Positions 16,600-24,644 of a DNA stretch of 64,000 nucleotides are shown piece after piece. The stretch covers positions 186,001-250,000 of the forward strand of contig NZ_JAGDYT010000006.1 in assembly GCF_049116555.1 (NCBI RefSeq), read 5' to 3'. Source of the stretch: Maricaulis maris_C. GTDB taxonomy: Bacteria; Pseudomonadota; Alphaproteobacteria; Caulobacterales; Maricaulaceae. The notes under the pieces were generated by a model. The model saw nothing but the letters and a program-made list of their open reading frames with translations. It was not told the origin of the DNA and did no database searches. Position 1 is the stretch's first letter. Each line of letters begins with the position of its first letter. Position numbers and translations under genes: made by a program.

Positions 16600-17895
16600 A
16601 TGGATGGACATAACCTTGTTTCCGCAGGGATGGAAAAGGAGAGTGAGGTCACACCGGTGCGGCCGTTGCGCGTCCTTGTCACCGGATACCGATCCCATCC
16701 CCATGTCGGCGGACAGGGCGTCTATCTGCGCGAGTTGACCCGCGCCCTCCGCGCACTCGGCCATGACGTGTCCGTGGCCTCGGGCCCTCCCTATCCCGAG
16801 CTTGACCCGGGCATCACCCTGCACGAATTGCCCTCGCTCGACCTGTTCGCCGAGGACAATGCCTTTCTCGCCCTGCGCGCCCGGCATCTGAAGTCCTGGT
16901 CCGACCTGTCGGAATGGCTGGCACACAATTCCGGCGCTTTCGGCGAGCTCTACGCGTTCGGCCGGCGCCTCGACCGTTTTCTCAAAGCGCATGAAGACCA
17001 GTTCGACGTGGTCCATGACAATCAAACCCTGTCGGCTCCCATGCTGCGGATCAACGCGCGCATCCCGGTCATCACCACCCTGCATCACCCGATCGCCATC
17101 GACCGCGATTATGCCGTCGCGGCCGGTCGCAAATGGTGGGAGCGCCTGCTGACCCGGCGCTGGTACCGCTTCGTCGACATGCAGGCCAGAACCGCCCGCG
17201 CCCTGCCGCGCCATCTCGCTGTTTCCGGCGCCGCCCGGCAGACCCATGCCGAGCGCTATGGCGTTGATCCGGATCGCGTTAAGATCGCCTTCAACGGGCT
17301 GGACCATGACACGTTCTGCCGCGACAGCGCCGTTGAGCGCGAGACCGGACTGATCGTGACCACGGCCAGCGCCGACGTCCCGATCAAGGGTCTGGACGTC
17401 CTGATCGCGGCCCTCGCCCGCGTCGCGGCGGCGCGCCCTGCGGCCCGGCTTCATATCATTGGCACTCTGCGCGACGGGCCCACCAAGCGCATGCTGGCCG
17501 CGCACGGCCTGTCCGAACGCGTGACCACCTCTTCCGACCTGACCCGGGCCGAGGTCGCCGATCTCTACCGCCGCGCCCATATCGTTGCGTGTCCGGCCCG
17601 CTTTGAAGGCTTCGGCTTTCCCGCCGCCGAGGCCATGGCCTGCGGATCTGCCGTGGTCGCCAGTGATGGCGGCGCACTGCCGGAAGTGGTCGGCGATGCC
17701 GGTCTTGTCTCTCCGGCTGGGGAAGCGGGGCCGATGGCCGACAATCTCGCCCGCCTGCTCGATGATCCGGCCCTCGCCCGTGAACTGGGCGCACGCGCCG
17801 CCAGCCGGGCCCGCAGGGAATTCAACTGGTCGAGCCATGCGCTCGCCGCCTCGCACCTCTATGTCGAGGCCTTGTCAGAACAGGTCAGGGCCTGA
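16600..17895 (+). CDS. Glycosyltransferase, GT4 family
   Basis: About 431 residues of GT-B fold. N-terminal acceptor domain: 'VLVTGYRSHPHVGGQGVYLRELTRALRALGHDVSV' with a glycine loop for donor binding. C-terminal donor domain: 'TTASADVPIKGLDVLIAALARV', 'VACPARFEGFGFPAAEAMACGSAVVASDGGALPEVVGDAGLVSP', holding the E-x7-E motif of retaining GT4 enzymes. The donor is a nucleotide sugar; the acceptor is unknown. It is followed 4 bp later by a methyltransferase and then a terpene-cyclase-fold protein, suggesting a lipid or glycolipid modification operon. Start 16600 or 16630; both keep the full domain. Confidence 0.88.
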   Translation: MDGHNLVSAGMEKESEVTPVRPLRVLVTGYRSHPHVGGQGVYLRELTRALRALGHDVSVASGPPYPELDPGITLHELPSLDLFAEDNAFLALRARHLKSWSDLSEWLAHNSGAFGELYAFGRRLDRFLKAHEDQFDVVHDNQTLSAPMLRINARIPVITTLHHPIAIDRDYAVAAGRKWWERLLTRRWYRFVDMQARTARALPRHLAVSGAARQTHAERYGVDPDRVKIAFNGLDHDTFCRDSAVERETGLIVTTASADVPIKGLDVLIAALARVAAARPAARLHIIGTLRDGPTKRMLAAHGLSERVTTSSDLTRAEVADLYRRAHIVACPARFEGFGFPAAEAMACGSAVVASDGGALPEVVGDAGLVSPAGEAGPMADNLARLLDDPALARELGARAASRARREFNWSSHALAASHLYVEALSEQVRA

Positions 17896-17899
17896 ACCG

Positions 17900-18619
17900 A
17901 TGCAGACCATTCAGACAGAAAGCCTGGCGCTTGAACCCGGCATGCGCGTTCTCGACCTGGGCTGTGGCCAGGGGCGGCACCTGCACGGCCTGTACTGGGA
18001 CGAGACACCGGTCACCGCCGTCGGGCTGGATCTTTGCCATGAAGACGTGGTGATCGCGCTCGACAAATTCTTCGAGCTCCCGCCTCCTGAACCCGCTTCG
18101 CCACTGCGCCATGCCGTCCTCACGGCCGGGACCGGCGAGACGCTTCCCTTTCCTGACAACACATTCGATCGTGTCATCTGTTCCGAAGTGCTCGAGCATG
18201 TGCCCGATCCCGAACTTTTCCTCACCGAGATTCGCCGCGTCCTCAAGCCGGACGGGATATTCGCCGCCTCGGTGCCGCGCTATTGGCCGGAAGCGATCTG
18301 CTGGTGGCTGTCCTTTGGCTATCAGAACACGCCGGGCGGGCATGTCCGTATCTTCAAGCCGAAAGCCTTTCGACATGATGTCGAAAAGCATGGCTTCCGG
18401 CGCTTTCGCCACCATTGGGCCCACGCCTTGCACAGTCCTTATTGGTGGCTGCGGTGTGCCGTCTGGGACACCCAGGAAAGCAATGGTCTGGTCGCGCTCT
18501 ACCGACGCTTCCTGGAATGGGATCTGATCAAGCGCCCCTGGCTCACCCGAGCCATGGAATGGGTGCTCGATCCGGTCATGGGCAAGTCGGTGGTGATGTA
18601 TTTCAGGAAGACGAATTGA
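17900..18619 (+). CDS. Class I SAM-dependent methyltransferase
   Basis: A 239-residue enzyme. Motif I is 'MRVLDLGCGQGRHLHGLYW' near residue 20, the acidic ribose-binding residue is in 'VTAVGLDLCHED', motif II/III is 'LPFPDNTFDRVICSEVLEHVPDPELFLTEIRRVLKPDGIFAASVPRYWPE'. It is Methyltransf_11-like. The C-terminal part ('YQNTPGGHVRIFKPKAFRHDVEKHGFRRFRHHWAHALHSPYWWLRC') resembles that of polyprenyl/quinone-type and lipid methyltransferases. It starts 4 bp after the glycosyltransferase stop, and its own stop overlaps the next start (TGATG), so the three genes are translationally coupled. Confidence 0.9.
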   Translation: MQTIQTESLALEPGMRVLDLGCGQGRHLHGLYWDETPVTAVGLDLCHEDVVIALDKFFELPPPEPASPLRHAVLTAGTGETLPFPDNTFDRVICSEVLEHVPDPELFLTEIRRVLKPDGIFAASVPRYWPEAICWWLSFGYQNTPGGHVRIFKPKAFRHDVEKHGFRRFRHHWAHALHSPYWWLRCAVWDTQESNGLVALYRRFLEWDLIKRPWLTRAMEWVLDPVMGKSVVMYFRKTN

Positions 18620-19716
18620 TGAGCGATCTGGTCGACATCGAGGCCTGTTCCGACCACATCGCGGCCCTGCAACGCAGCGACGGAACCATCCCCTGGATAG
18701 AGGCCGGCGTCTGGGATGCCTGGAATCACGGCGAAGCGACGATGGGGCTCGCCATTGCCGGTCGCGAGGCCGAAACCCTGCGCGCCCTCACCGCGCTGAT
18801 GGATCGCCAGGAGGCCGATGGCGGCTGGACCGGCGATCTCGGGGCCTCGGTCCCGCTCGATGACGCCAATCGCCATCTGGTGCCGGGCAAGCCGAAAACC
18901 GCGCGGGACACCAATTTCTCCGGCTATGTCGCGGTCACCGTTCTGCGTAGCCTGCTTGCCCTGAAGGCGATGGACCGGCTGCCGCGCTACTGGCCGATGG
19001 TCGAGGCGGCGATGGACTTCGTCCTGGCCCACCAGACCGAACATGGCGATATCGTCTGGCGCGCCCGGGGCGACGAACAGACATTGACCGAAATCGACAG
19101 CCTGCGTGCCGGCAATGCCAGCCTCTACAAGGCACTGGAATGCGCGAGCCTGATGGGGCGCCGCCTCGGCAAGACTGTCGGGCCCTGGCTTGAGGCCCGG
19201 CGCCGGATCGGCGCCGCACTCCGTGAGAATGATGCCCGCTTTGACCGCAAGGGCACGGACCGGCGCGGCTTTGCCATGGACTGGTACTATCCCGCCCTCG
19301 CCGGTGTCCTGTCGACCGATATTGGTCGCGCGAGGCTCTATGCCCGGTGGACCGAATTCGTCGAGCCGGGCCTGGGCTGCCGCTGTGTCTCCGACCAGCC
19401 CTGGGTCACCGCAGCGGAAACCGCCGAGCTCGCCCTGGCCTGTCAGACGGTCGGCAAGCACGAGCAGGCACGCGCCCTGATCGCCAATCTTGCGCCCCTG
19501 ATCGCACGCGATGGCGGCTATTGGATGGGCTGGCAGTTCGAGGAATCGATCATCTGGCCACGCGAGCGCCCGTCCTGGACGTCCGGTGCCCTGATCCTTG
19601 CCGCGGATGCGATTGAGGGGCTGAGCCCCGGCCATACCCTGTTGGTGGCCAATCACCTGCCGGAATACCCGGCGACTAGAGCCGCCGCAAAACTTCCAGC
19701 GTTCCTGTACGCCTGA
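18619..19716 (+). CDS. Prenyltransferase/squalene-oxidase-repeat protein
   Basis: A 365-residue alpha-alpha barrel protein. Several terpene-cyclase-like repeats are visible: 'IAALQRSDGTIPWIEAGVWDAWNHGEATMGLAIAGR', 'LMDRQEADGGWTGDL', 'FVLAHQTEHGDIVWRA', 'TAETAELALACQ'-like and 'RDGGYWMGWQFEESIIWPRERPSWTSGALILAADA', each with the QxxxGxW/F character of prenyltransferase and squalene-hopene families. The DXDD motif of class II cyclases is not evident, so it may be a non-cyclase barrel. The start is ATG 18619 in TGATG, with AGGAAG upstream. The last 41 bp overlap the opposing methyltransferase gene at the tails. Confidence 0.8.
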   Translation: MSDLVDIEACSDHIAALQRSDGTIPWIEAGVWDAWNHGEATMGLAIAGREAETLRALTALMDRQEADGGWTGDLGASVPLDDANRHLVPGKPKTARDTNFSGYVAVTVLRSLLALKAMDRLPRYWPMVEAAMDFVLAHQTEHGDIVWRARGDEQTLTEIDSLRAGNASLYKALECASLMGRRLGKTVGPWLEARRRIGAALRENDARFDRKGTDRRGFAMDWYYPALAGVLSTDIGRARLYARWTEFVEPGLGCRCVSDQPWVTAAETAELALACQTVGKHEQARALIANLAPLIARDGGYWMGWQFEESIIWPRERPSWTSGALILAADAIEGLSPGHTLLVANHLPEYPATRAAAKLPAFLYA

Positions 19717-20278
19717 CCGGTTCGAACAGACCCGACGCGCAAGCCAGCTTCCAGATCTCGTAAGGCGGACGTCCGCCATCCTCGGGATTGGGGAAGACGT
19801 CGTGAATGGCGAGGATGCCGCCCGCGACGACACGACCGGCCCAGCCGCGATAATCCGCCAGCGCCGCCGCCATGGAATGCCCGCCATCGATAAAGACCAT
19901 GCCCAGCGGCGTGGTCCAGTTGGCGGCAATCACGGCAGATCGTCCGACCAGCGGGATGACGCAGTCTTCCAGATCGCCGCGAAACAGGGTTTCGCGCAGG
20001 GCTGGCAGGGTCTCGACCGCGCCAAGCTTGGCATTGAACAGATCGGGGTCGTGATATTCCTCACCCGGCTGGTGCTCTTCGGAGCCGCGGTGGTGATCCA
20101 GCGTGTAGAGCACCGTTCCCGCCTCCCGCGCCGCCGGCCCGAGATAGAGGGCGGACTTGCCGCAATAGGAGCCGATTTCCAGTACCGGGCCGAGACGCCC
20201 GGCCTCACCAGCCAGTGCTGCCAGCGCCGTGCCCTCCTCGGGATCGAGGAAGCCTTTGACTTCATCGGGATGGATCAT
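19676..20278 (-). CDS. Class I SAM-dependent methyltransferase (Methyltransf_24-like)
   Basis: A 200-residue enzyme with 'GPVLEIGSYCGKSALYLGPAAREAGTVLYTLDHHRGSEEHQPGEEY' (motif I and the following acidic residue), 'LGMVFIDGGHSMAAALADYRGWAGRVVAGGILAIHDVF' (D-G-G-H substrate/metal region). This matches class I methyltransferases of the Methyltransf_24 and O-methyltransferase-3-like type. It faces the upstream three-gene glycosyltransferase operon and overlaps its last gene by 41 bp at the 3' end. Its own start overlaps the lipoprotein stop by 4 bp (ATGA). The substrate is unknown, but context suggests a role in the same envelope-lipid or glycan pathway. Confidence 0.88.
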   Translation of the reverse strand: MIHPDEVKGFLDPEEGTALAALAGEAGRLGPVLEIGSYCGKSALYLGPAAREAGTVLYTLDHHRGSEEHQPGEEYHDPDLFNAKLGAVETLPALRETLFRGDLEDCVIPLVGRSAVIAANWTTPLGMVFIDGGHSMAAALADYRGWAGRVVAGGILAIHDVFPNPEDGGRPPYEIWKLACASGLFEPVRRTGTLEVLRRL

Positions 20279-20937
20279 CAGGAAATGGCAGGGTTACGCA
20301 TCTGGCGGCGCAGGGCGGCCAGTTCATCGGCGCGATCACGCAGATCATTGACCCGCAAGGCCAGCAGGTCGCGCTCGATCCGCAAGCTGGAGAGCGCCTC
20401 GGCATCATGATGCGCGGTCAATTCAAGCATGGCGGCCTCGAAGACCGACTGAGCCGTCTGGGCATTGGCCATGGCCGTTTCCACGGCGCCCAGTGCGTCG
20501 GTCACGTCAGAGCGCGACAGACCGGCGCCTTCATTCATGAGCACGCGCGACGCGGCATCAACGCTCGCAGCACCCTGCCAGGTCTCGACAAGATGGATGG
20601 CAACCCGGTTTATCGCCGGCAGGGTCGCGAGGTCGAGCTCGGCGGTCTCGACATAGAGCACAAGGCCACTGGTATCGGTTTCAGCCTCCTGGCCGGCAAG
20701 CTGGTTCATCCAGCGCATCGCCGTGTCCACCGAGCTGGCTTCACGGATCAGGCCACGCGTCTCGAGCGCCGATGTAAAAGCGTCAGTTGCACGCTCCAGC
20801 TCGAGCTGAGCCGGCGTCGAGGCGGTTCGGGAACCCGGGAAAGATGAGGCTGCGACCGAGATCGGCGCACTCGCGCACGCTGAAGCAAGACTGCAAAAAC
20901 AAATGGCTAGCAGAGCACGCCGGAATGCGATCATCAC
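20278..20937 (-). CDS. Putative lipoprotein, helical
   Basis: A 219-residue protein with a lipoprotein signal peptide: lipobox LASAC, Cys at about residue 21. The rest is almost entirely helical, with coiled-coil character towards the C-terminus ('LSSLRIERDLLALRVNDLRDRADELAALRRQMRN'). No known domain is recognised. It is coupled to the methyltransferase downstream by an ATGA overlap. It probably sits in the outer or inner membrane leaflet facing the periplasm. Confidence 0.65.
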   Translation of the reverse strand: MMIAFRRALLAICFCSLASACASAPISVAASSFPGSRTASTPAQLELERATDAFTSALETRGLIREASSVDTAMRWMNQLAGQEAETDTSGLVLYVETAELDLATLPAINRVAIHLVETWQGAASVDAASRVLMNEGAGLSRSDVTDALGAVETAMANAQTAQSVFEAAMLELTAHHDAEALSSLRIERDLLALRVNDLRDRADELAALRRQMRNPAIS

Positions 20938-21052
20938 ACGGTTGTTCCCAAGAACGATTTACAGCCCCAAATCGCCTGAGACGATACAGAGCGCAGGCCA
21001 ATTAGGCTATGGTTTATTGTGTTTATGACTGGCTAACGGCACAGTGGACGGC

Positions 21053-22018
21053 ATGGATGCCTCCTACTCCAGACGCCTCCTCTATCCGCCAATCCGGCCC
21101 CTCCAGGCCTCACGACTGGCGGTTGGCAATGGACATGACCTCTATATCGAGGAATGCGGCCGCCCGGACGGGCTGCCCGTCATAACACTGCATGGCGGCC
21201 CCGGAGGCGGTGTCTCGCCCGCCCTGCGCCGGTTCTTTGACCCGCGCCGGTATCGGATCATCCTGTTCGACCAGCGTGGCTGCGGTCGTTCCACACCGCA
21301 TGGCGAGCTGAGCCATAACACCACCCAGGACCTGATCGACGACATGGAGCGCATTCGCGAGGTCATGGGCGTCGACAAATGGGTTGTATTCGGCGGCTCC
21401 TGGGGCGCGACCCTCGCCCTTGCCTATGCCCGTGCCCATCCCGATCGCTGTATCGGTCTGATCCTGCGCGGCATCTTCACCTGTACCCAGCGCGAGCTCG
21501 ACTGGTTCTACAAGGACGGCGCCAACATGCTGTTCCCGGATGCCTGGGAGCGTTTGGTTGACCCTTTGAGCCCGGAAGAGCGAGGCGATATCATCCGCGC
21601 CTATTATGAGCGCCTGGCCGAGCCGGACATCATCAGACGTCGTCCGGACGCGCTGGCCTGGTCACGCTGGGAAAGTGCGCTGATCTCGATGACCGGCGAC
21701 CCCTCGGCACCGCTGGCCGACCCGGTCCGCGCCGATGCCCTCGCCCGAATGGAAAGCCATTACTTCTTCCACCGCGGATTTTTCGAGCGCGACGGCGAAT
21801 TGCTCGAGGATGCAGGCCGCTACAATCAATTGCCCGGCGTCATCGTCCAGGGCCGGTATGACGTCGTGACCCCGCCCCAAACGGCATGGAGCCTCGCCCG
21901 GGCTTGGCCGCGGGCAAGGCTCCACATGATTGGCGATGCCGGCCATGCGGCCGGCGAGCCGGGCGTGGTCGACGCGCTGGTACGCGCGACCGACGCCTTT
22001 GCCGACAGGTTCGGCTAG
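21053..22018 (+). CDS. pip: Proline iminopeptidase
   Basis: About 321 residues of alpha/beta-hydrolase fold (peptidase family S33), removing N-terminal proline from peptides in the cytoplasm. The oxyanion loop is 'LHGGPGGG', the nucleophile Ser is in 'VVFGGSWGATLALAYA' (GGSWG), the acid and His lie in 'VIVQGRYDVVTPPQTAW' and 'MIGDAGHAAGEPG'. 'FDQRGCGRSTPHGELSHNTT' is diagnostic of prolyl iminopeptidase. The ATG at 21053 was preferred to the GTG at 21044. Its stop overlaps that of the opposing transporter gene by 4 bp. Confidence 0.95.
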   Translation: MDASYSRRLLYPPIRPLQASRLAVGNGHDLYIEECGRPDGLPVITLHGGPGGGVSPALRRFFDPRRYRIILFDQRGCGRSTPHGELSHNTTQDLIDDMERIREVMGVDKWVVFGGSWGATLALAYARAHPDRCIGLILRGIFTCTQRELDWFYKDGANMLFPDAWERLVDPLSPEERGDIIRAYYERLAEPDIIRRRPDALAWSRWESALISMTGDPSAPLADPVRADALARMESHYFFHRGFFERDGELLEDAGRYNQLPGVIVQGRYDVVTPPQTAWSLARAWPRARLHMIGDAGHAAGEPGVVDALVRATDAFADRFG

Positions 22019-23367
22019 CCGAGGCCCAGCAGGGTGCCGATGGCACCGCCATTGAACTTGGCGTCCAGGCCGAGGAAGAGAATGAAGCCGATGGCCGGCG
22101 GCACGACGAACTTCACACAGAAATGGAAGAAGGCGAACAGGCCATTCGAGGCATGGCTCAACTCGTCGCGCATCAGCTGGCGGGGAATGACCCAGCCGGC
22201 AAAGACGGCAACCAGCAGACCACCGAGCGGAAGCAGGAAGCTGCCGGACAGCCAGTCCACGAACAGACCGCCGAAGTCCGACGACCAGACGGCGCCTGCA
22301 CCGATCATGAAGGCGAAGAAGCCGAGCAACCAGGCCGCGGTCGGACGCGAGAAGTCGGAATGCTCCTGGACGAAGGCCACAGTCCCTTCGAGCAGCGAAA
22401 TCGAGGAGGTGATTGCCGCGATGAAGGCCAGCGCGAAGAAGGCACCACCGATGATATTGCCCGCCGGCATGTCAGCGAAAACAGCCGGGAGTGCCGTGAA
22501 GATCAGACCCAGACCGGCGGCCGGATCGATACCCACCATGAAGACGATCGGGAAGATCATCAGACCGGCGATCAGCGCGACCAGTGTATCGGCCGAGGCG
22601 ATCATGATCGAGGACGAGCCAATATTGGTGTCCTTCGACAGGTAGGAGCCATAGGTAATCATGATGGCCGAGGCGACGGAGACCGAGAAGAAGGCCTGGC
22701 CGAGCGCGGCGACAAAGGTCTGACCGGTCACGGCCGAGAAGTCCGGCGTGAACAGGTAGGCAATCGCCTCCGAGGCTGCACCGGTGGCCAGTGAGTAGAT
22801 GGTCAGTCCGATCAGCATCACGAAGAAAAGTGGCATCAGGAAGGTCGCGACCTGTTCGATCCCGCCCTTCAGACCCCGCGCCACGATGAGCACGGTGATG
22901 ATCATAAAGACGGCATGCCAGGCGAGCTGGGTAAAGGCGCCCTGGTAGAACAGGTTGGCACCGTCAGGCTGACCGAAACCACCGGCAAAACCGGCAGCCG
23001 AATAGGCCATGACCTGTCCGGCGATCACCGAATACGTCGTCAGGATCAGGAAACCGCCCGCCGTACAGACCCAGCCGACGACCGCCCATTTTGCGGATCG
23101 TCCGGCTTCCTGCGCCATTTTGCGGGTCGAGGAGATGGCTGATTGCTGCGCATGGCGGCCGATGGCGATCTCGGCCATCAAGACCGGCAGGGCGAACAGG
23201 GCCACACAGCCGATATAGATCAGCACGAAAGCCGATCCGCCATTCTCGCCCGTCTGGAACGGGAAACGCCAGAGATTGCCAAGACCGACCGCGGATCCGA
23301 CCGCGGCAAGAATGAATGCGAAACGCGACGACCAATGCGCGTGCTGACCGGCTGGTGTTGCCGCCAT
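22015..23367 (-). CDS. Sodium-dependent transporter, NSS (SNF) family
   Basis: About 450 residues with 11-12 membrane helices. 'WSSRFAFILAAVGSAVGLGNLWRFPFQTGENGGSAFVLIYIGCVALFALPVLMAEIAIGR' is the conserved TM1-TM2 of bacterial neurotransmitter:sodium symporters and holds the unwound sodium/substrate site (GSAVGLGNLWRFP). These proteins import amino acids or related compounds coupled to Na+. A start at MAATPAGQ (23367) is supported by GGGGAG 7 bases upstream. Substrate is not predictable here. Confidence 0.93.
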   Translation of the reverse strand: MAATPAGQHAHWSSRFAFILAAVGSAVGLGNLWRFPFQTGENGGSAFVLIYIGCVALFALPVLMAEIAIGRHAQQSAISSTRKMAQEAGRSAKWAVVGWVCTAGGFLILTTYSVIAGQVMAYSAAGFAGGFGQPDGANLFYQGAFTQLAWHAVFMIITVLIVARGLKGGIEQVATFLMPLFFVMLIGLTIYSLATGAASEAIAYLFTPDFSAVTGQTFVAALGQAFFSVSVASAIMITYGSYLSKDTNIGSSSIMIASADTLVALIAGLMIFPIVFMVGIDPAAGLGLIFTALPAVFADMPAGNIIGGAFFALAFIAAITSSISLLEGTVAFVQEHSDFSRPTAAWLLGFFAFMIGAGAVWSSDFGGLFVDWLSGSFLLPLGGLLVAVFAGWVIPRQLMRDELSHASNGLFAFFHFCVKFVVPPAIGFILFLGLDAKFNGGAIGTLLGLG

Positions 23368-23486
23368 GAGACTCTCCCCTGAAACAGGACGCGAAGGCGC
23401 GTCCACCCCTTACAGAATTGCCGCGCACACTTCCCCAACCGGCCCAGCCGGTCAAGCACGCGACGTTGTTGCAGTGCGGCGCAATA

Positions 23487-24644
23487 TCAGCCGAACAGCC
23501 CGGCTCCGCGCGGCGGTTCCGCATTGCGGTGAATATGCGCGCCCAGAATGAGGCCGAAGCCGGCCATCACGGCCAGCACAACCGTCCCGCCATAGGAGAT
23601 CAACGGCAAGGGTACGCCAACCACGGGCAAAAGGCGCGACACCATGCCGATATTGATGAAGACATAGGAGGCAAAGGTCGTGATCACGCCGATTGTCATC
23701 AAGCGCAGGAAAGGCGATTTGCAGCTGATCGCGATGATCACGCCCTGGGCCATGATCAGCGCATAAACCGCCAGCACGGCTATGCCGCCAACAAAGCCGA
23801 ACTCTTCCCCCAAGGCCGTGAAGATATAGTCGGTCTGCATTTCCGGCAGGTAGCCGAGCTTCGACTGGGTCCCCTCGAGGAAGCCCTTGCCGGTCATGCC
23901 TCCCGAGCCGAGCGTGATCACGGCCTGGTTGGGATGATAATTGATACCCAGCGGATCGAAATCCGGATTGAGGAAGGCGTGGACGCGGTCCATCTGATAG
24001 TCGGCGAGAATATTCTCGAGCCCGAAAACGCCGATCCCGACAATGCCGGCTAGCCCGACCCCGGCAACCGCCATGATGAACCACCAGCTGAGGCCCGCCA
24101 TGAAGATGACCATGACTCCGGTCGCGGCCAGAAGCAGGGTCGTACCCAGATCTGGCTGGCTGACAATGAGGATGGCCGGGATGCCGATGATCAGCAGGGG
24201 CGGCAGCAGCCCGGAAATCGTCGTGACCTTGGTGTCCTCGAGGTCGTGATAGAAACGCGCCAGAGCCAGCACAAGGGCCAGCTTCATGATCTCCGCCGGC
24301 TGGATACGGATCGGCCCGAGATCAACCCAGCGCTGGGCGCCATTGATGGTCACACCCGCAACCTCGACCAGGACAAGCAGGATCAGGGCACCGACATAGA
24401 CCGGATAGGCCAGGCCCATCCAGAATCGCGGCGGAAACATCGCGATCACGATCATGCCGACAAAGCCGAGCGCAAAACGGACGGCGTGATTGATCGCCCA
24501 GGGCTCCCAACTGCCGCCGCCAACAGAATAGAGCATGCCGACGCCGGCCGCGCCGAGGAGGGCGAGCAGCAGGACCAGCGTCCAGTTGAGCTCCATCATC
24601 TTGCCAGGGATGTCGCGCGGCACGCTCTCGCGGAAAACGGCCAT
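23487..24644 (-). CDS. rodA: Rod shape-determining protein RodA (SEDS glycosyltransferase)
   Basis: A 385-residue SEDS protein with about ten membrane helices that polymerises lipid II during cell elongation together with PBP2. Diagnostic parts are 'GAQRWVDLGPIRIQPAEIMKLALVLALARFYHD', 'QPDLGTTLLLAATGVMVIFMAGLSWW', 'TQSKLGYLPEMQTDYIFTALGEEFGFVGG' (with the catalytic Asp region 'PEMQTDYIF') and 'INIGMVSRLLPVVGVPLPLISYGGT'. It overlaps mrdA by one base at 24644 and ends the mreB-mreC-mreD-mrdA-rodA elongation cluster. Confidence 0.97.
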   Translation of the reverse strand: MAVFRESVPRDIPGKMMELNWTLVLLLALLGAAGVGMLYSVGGGSWEPWAINHAVRFALGFVGMIVIAMFPPRFWMGLAYPVYVGALILLVLVEVAGVTINGAQRWVDLGPIRIQPAEIMKLALVLALARFYHDLEDTKVTTISGLLPPLLIIGIPAILIVSQPDLGTTLLLAATGVMVIFMAGLSWWFIMAVAGVGLAGIVGIGVFGLENILADYQMDRVHAFLNPDFDPLGINYHPNQAVITLGSGGMTGKGFLEGTQSKLGYLPEMQTDYIFTALGEEFGFVGGIAVLAVYALIMAQGVIIAISCKSPFLRLMTIGVITTFASYVFINIGMVSRLLPVVGVPLPLISYGGTVVLAVMAGFGLILGAHIHRNAEPPRGAGLFG

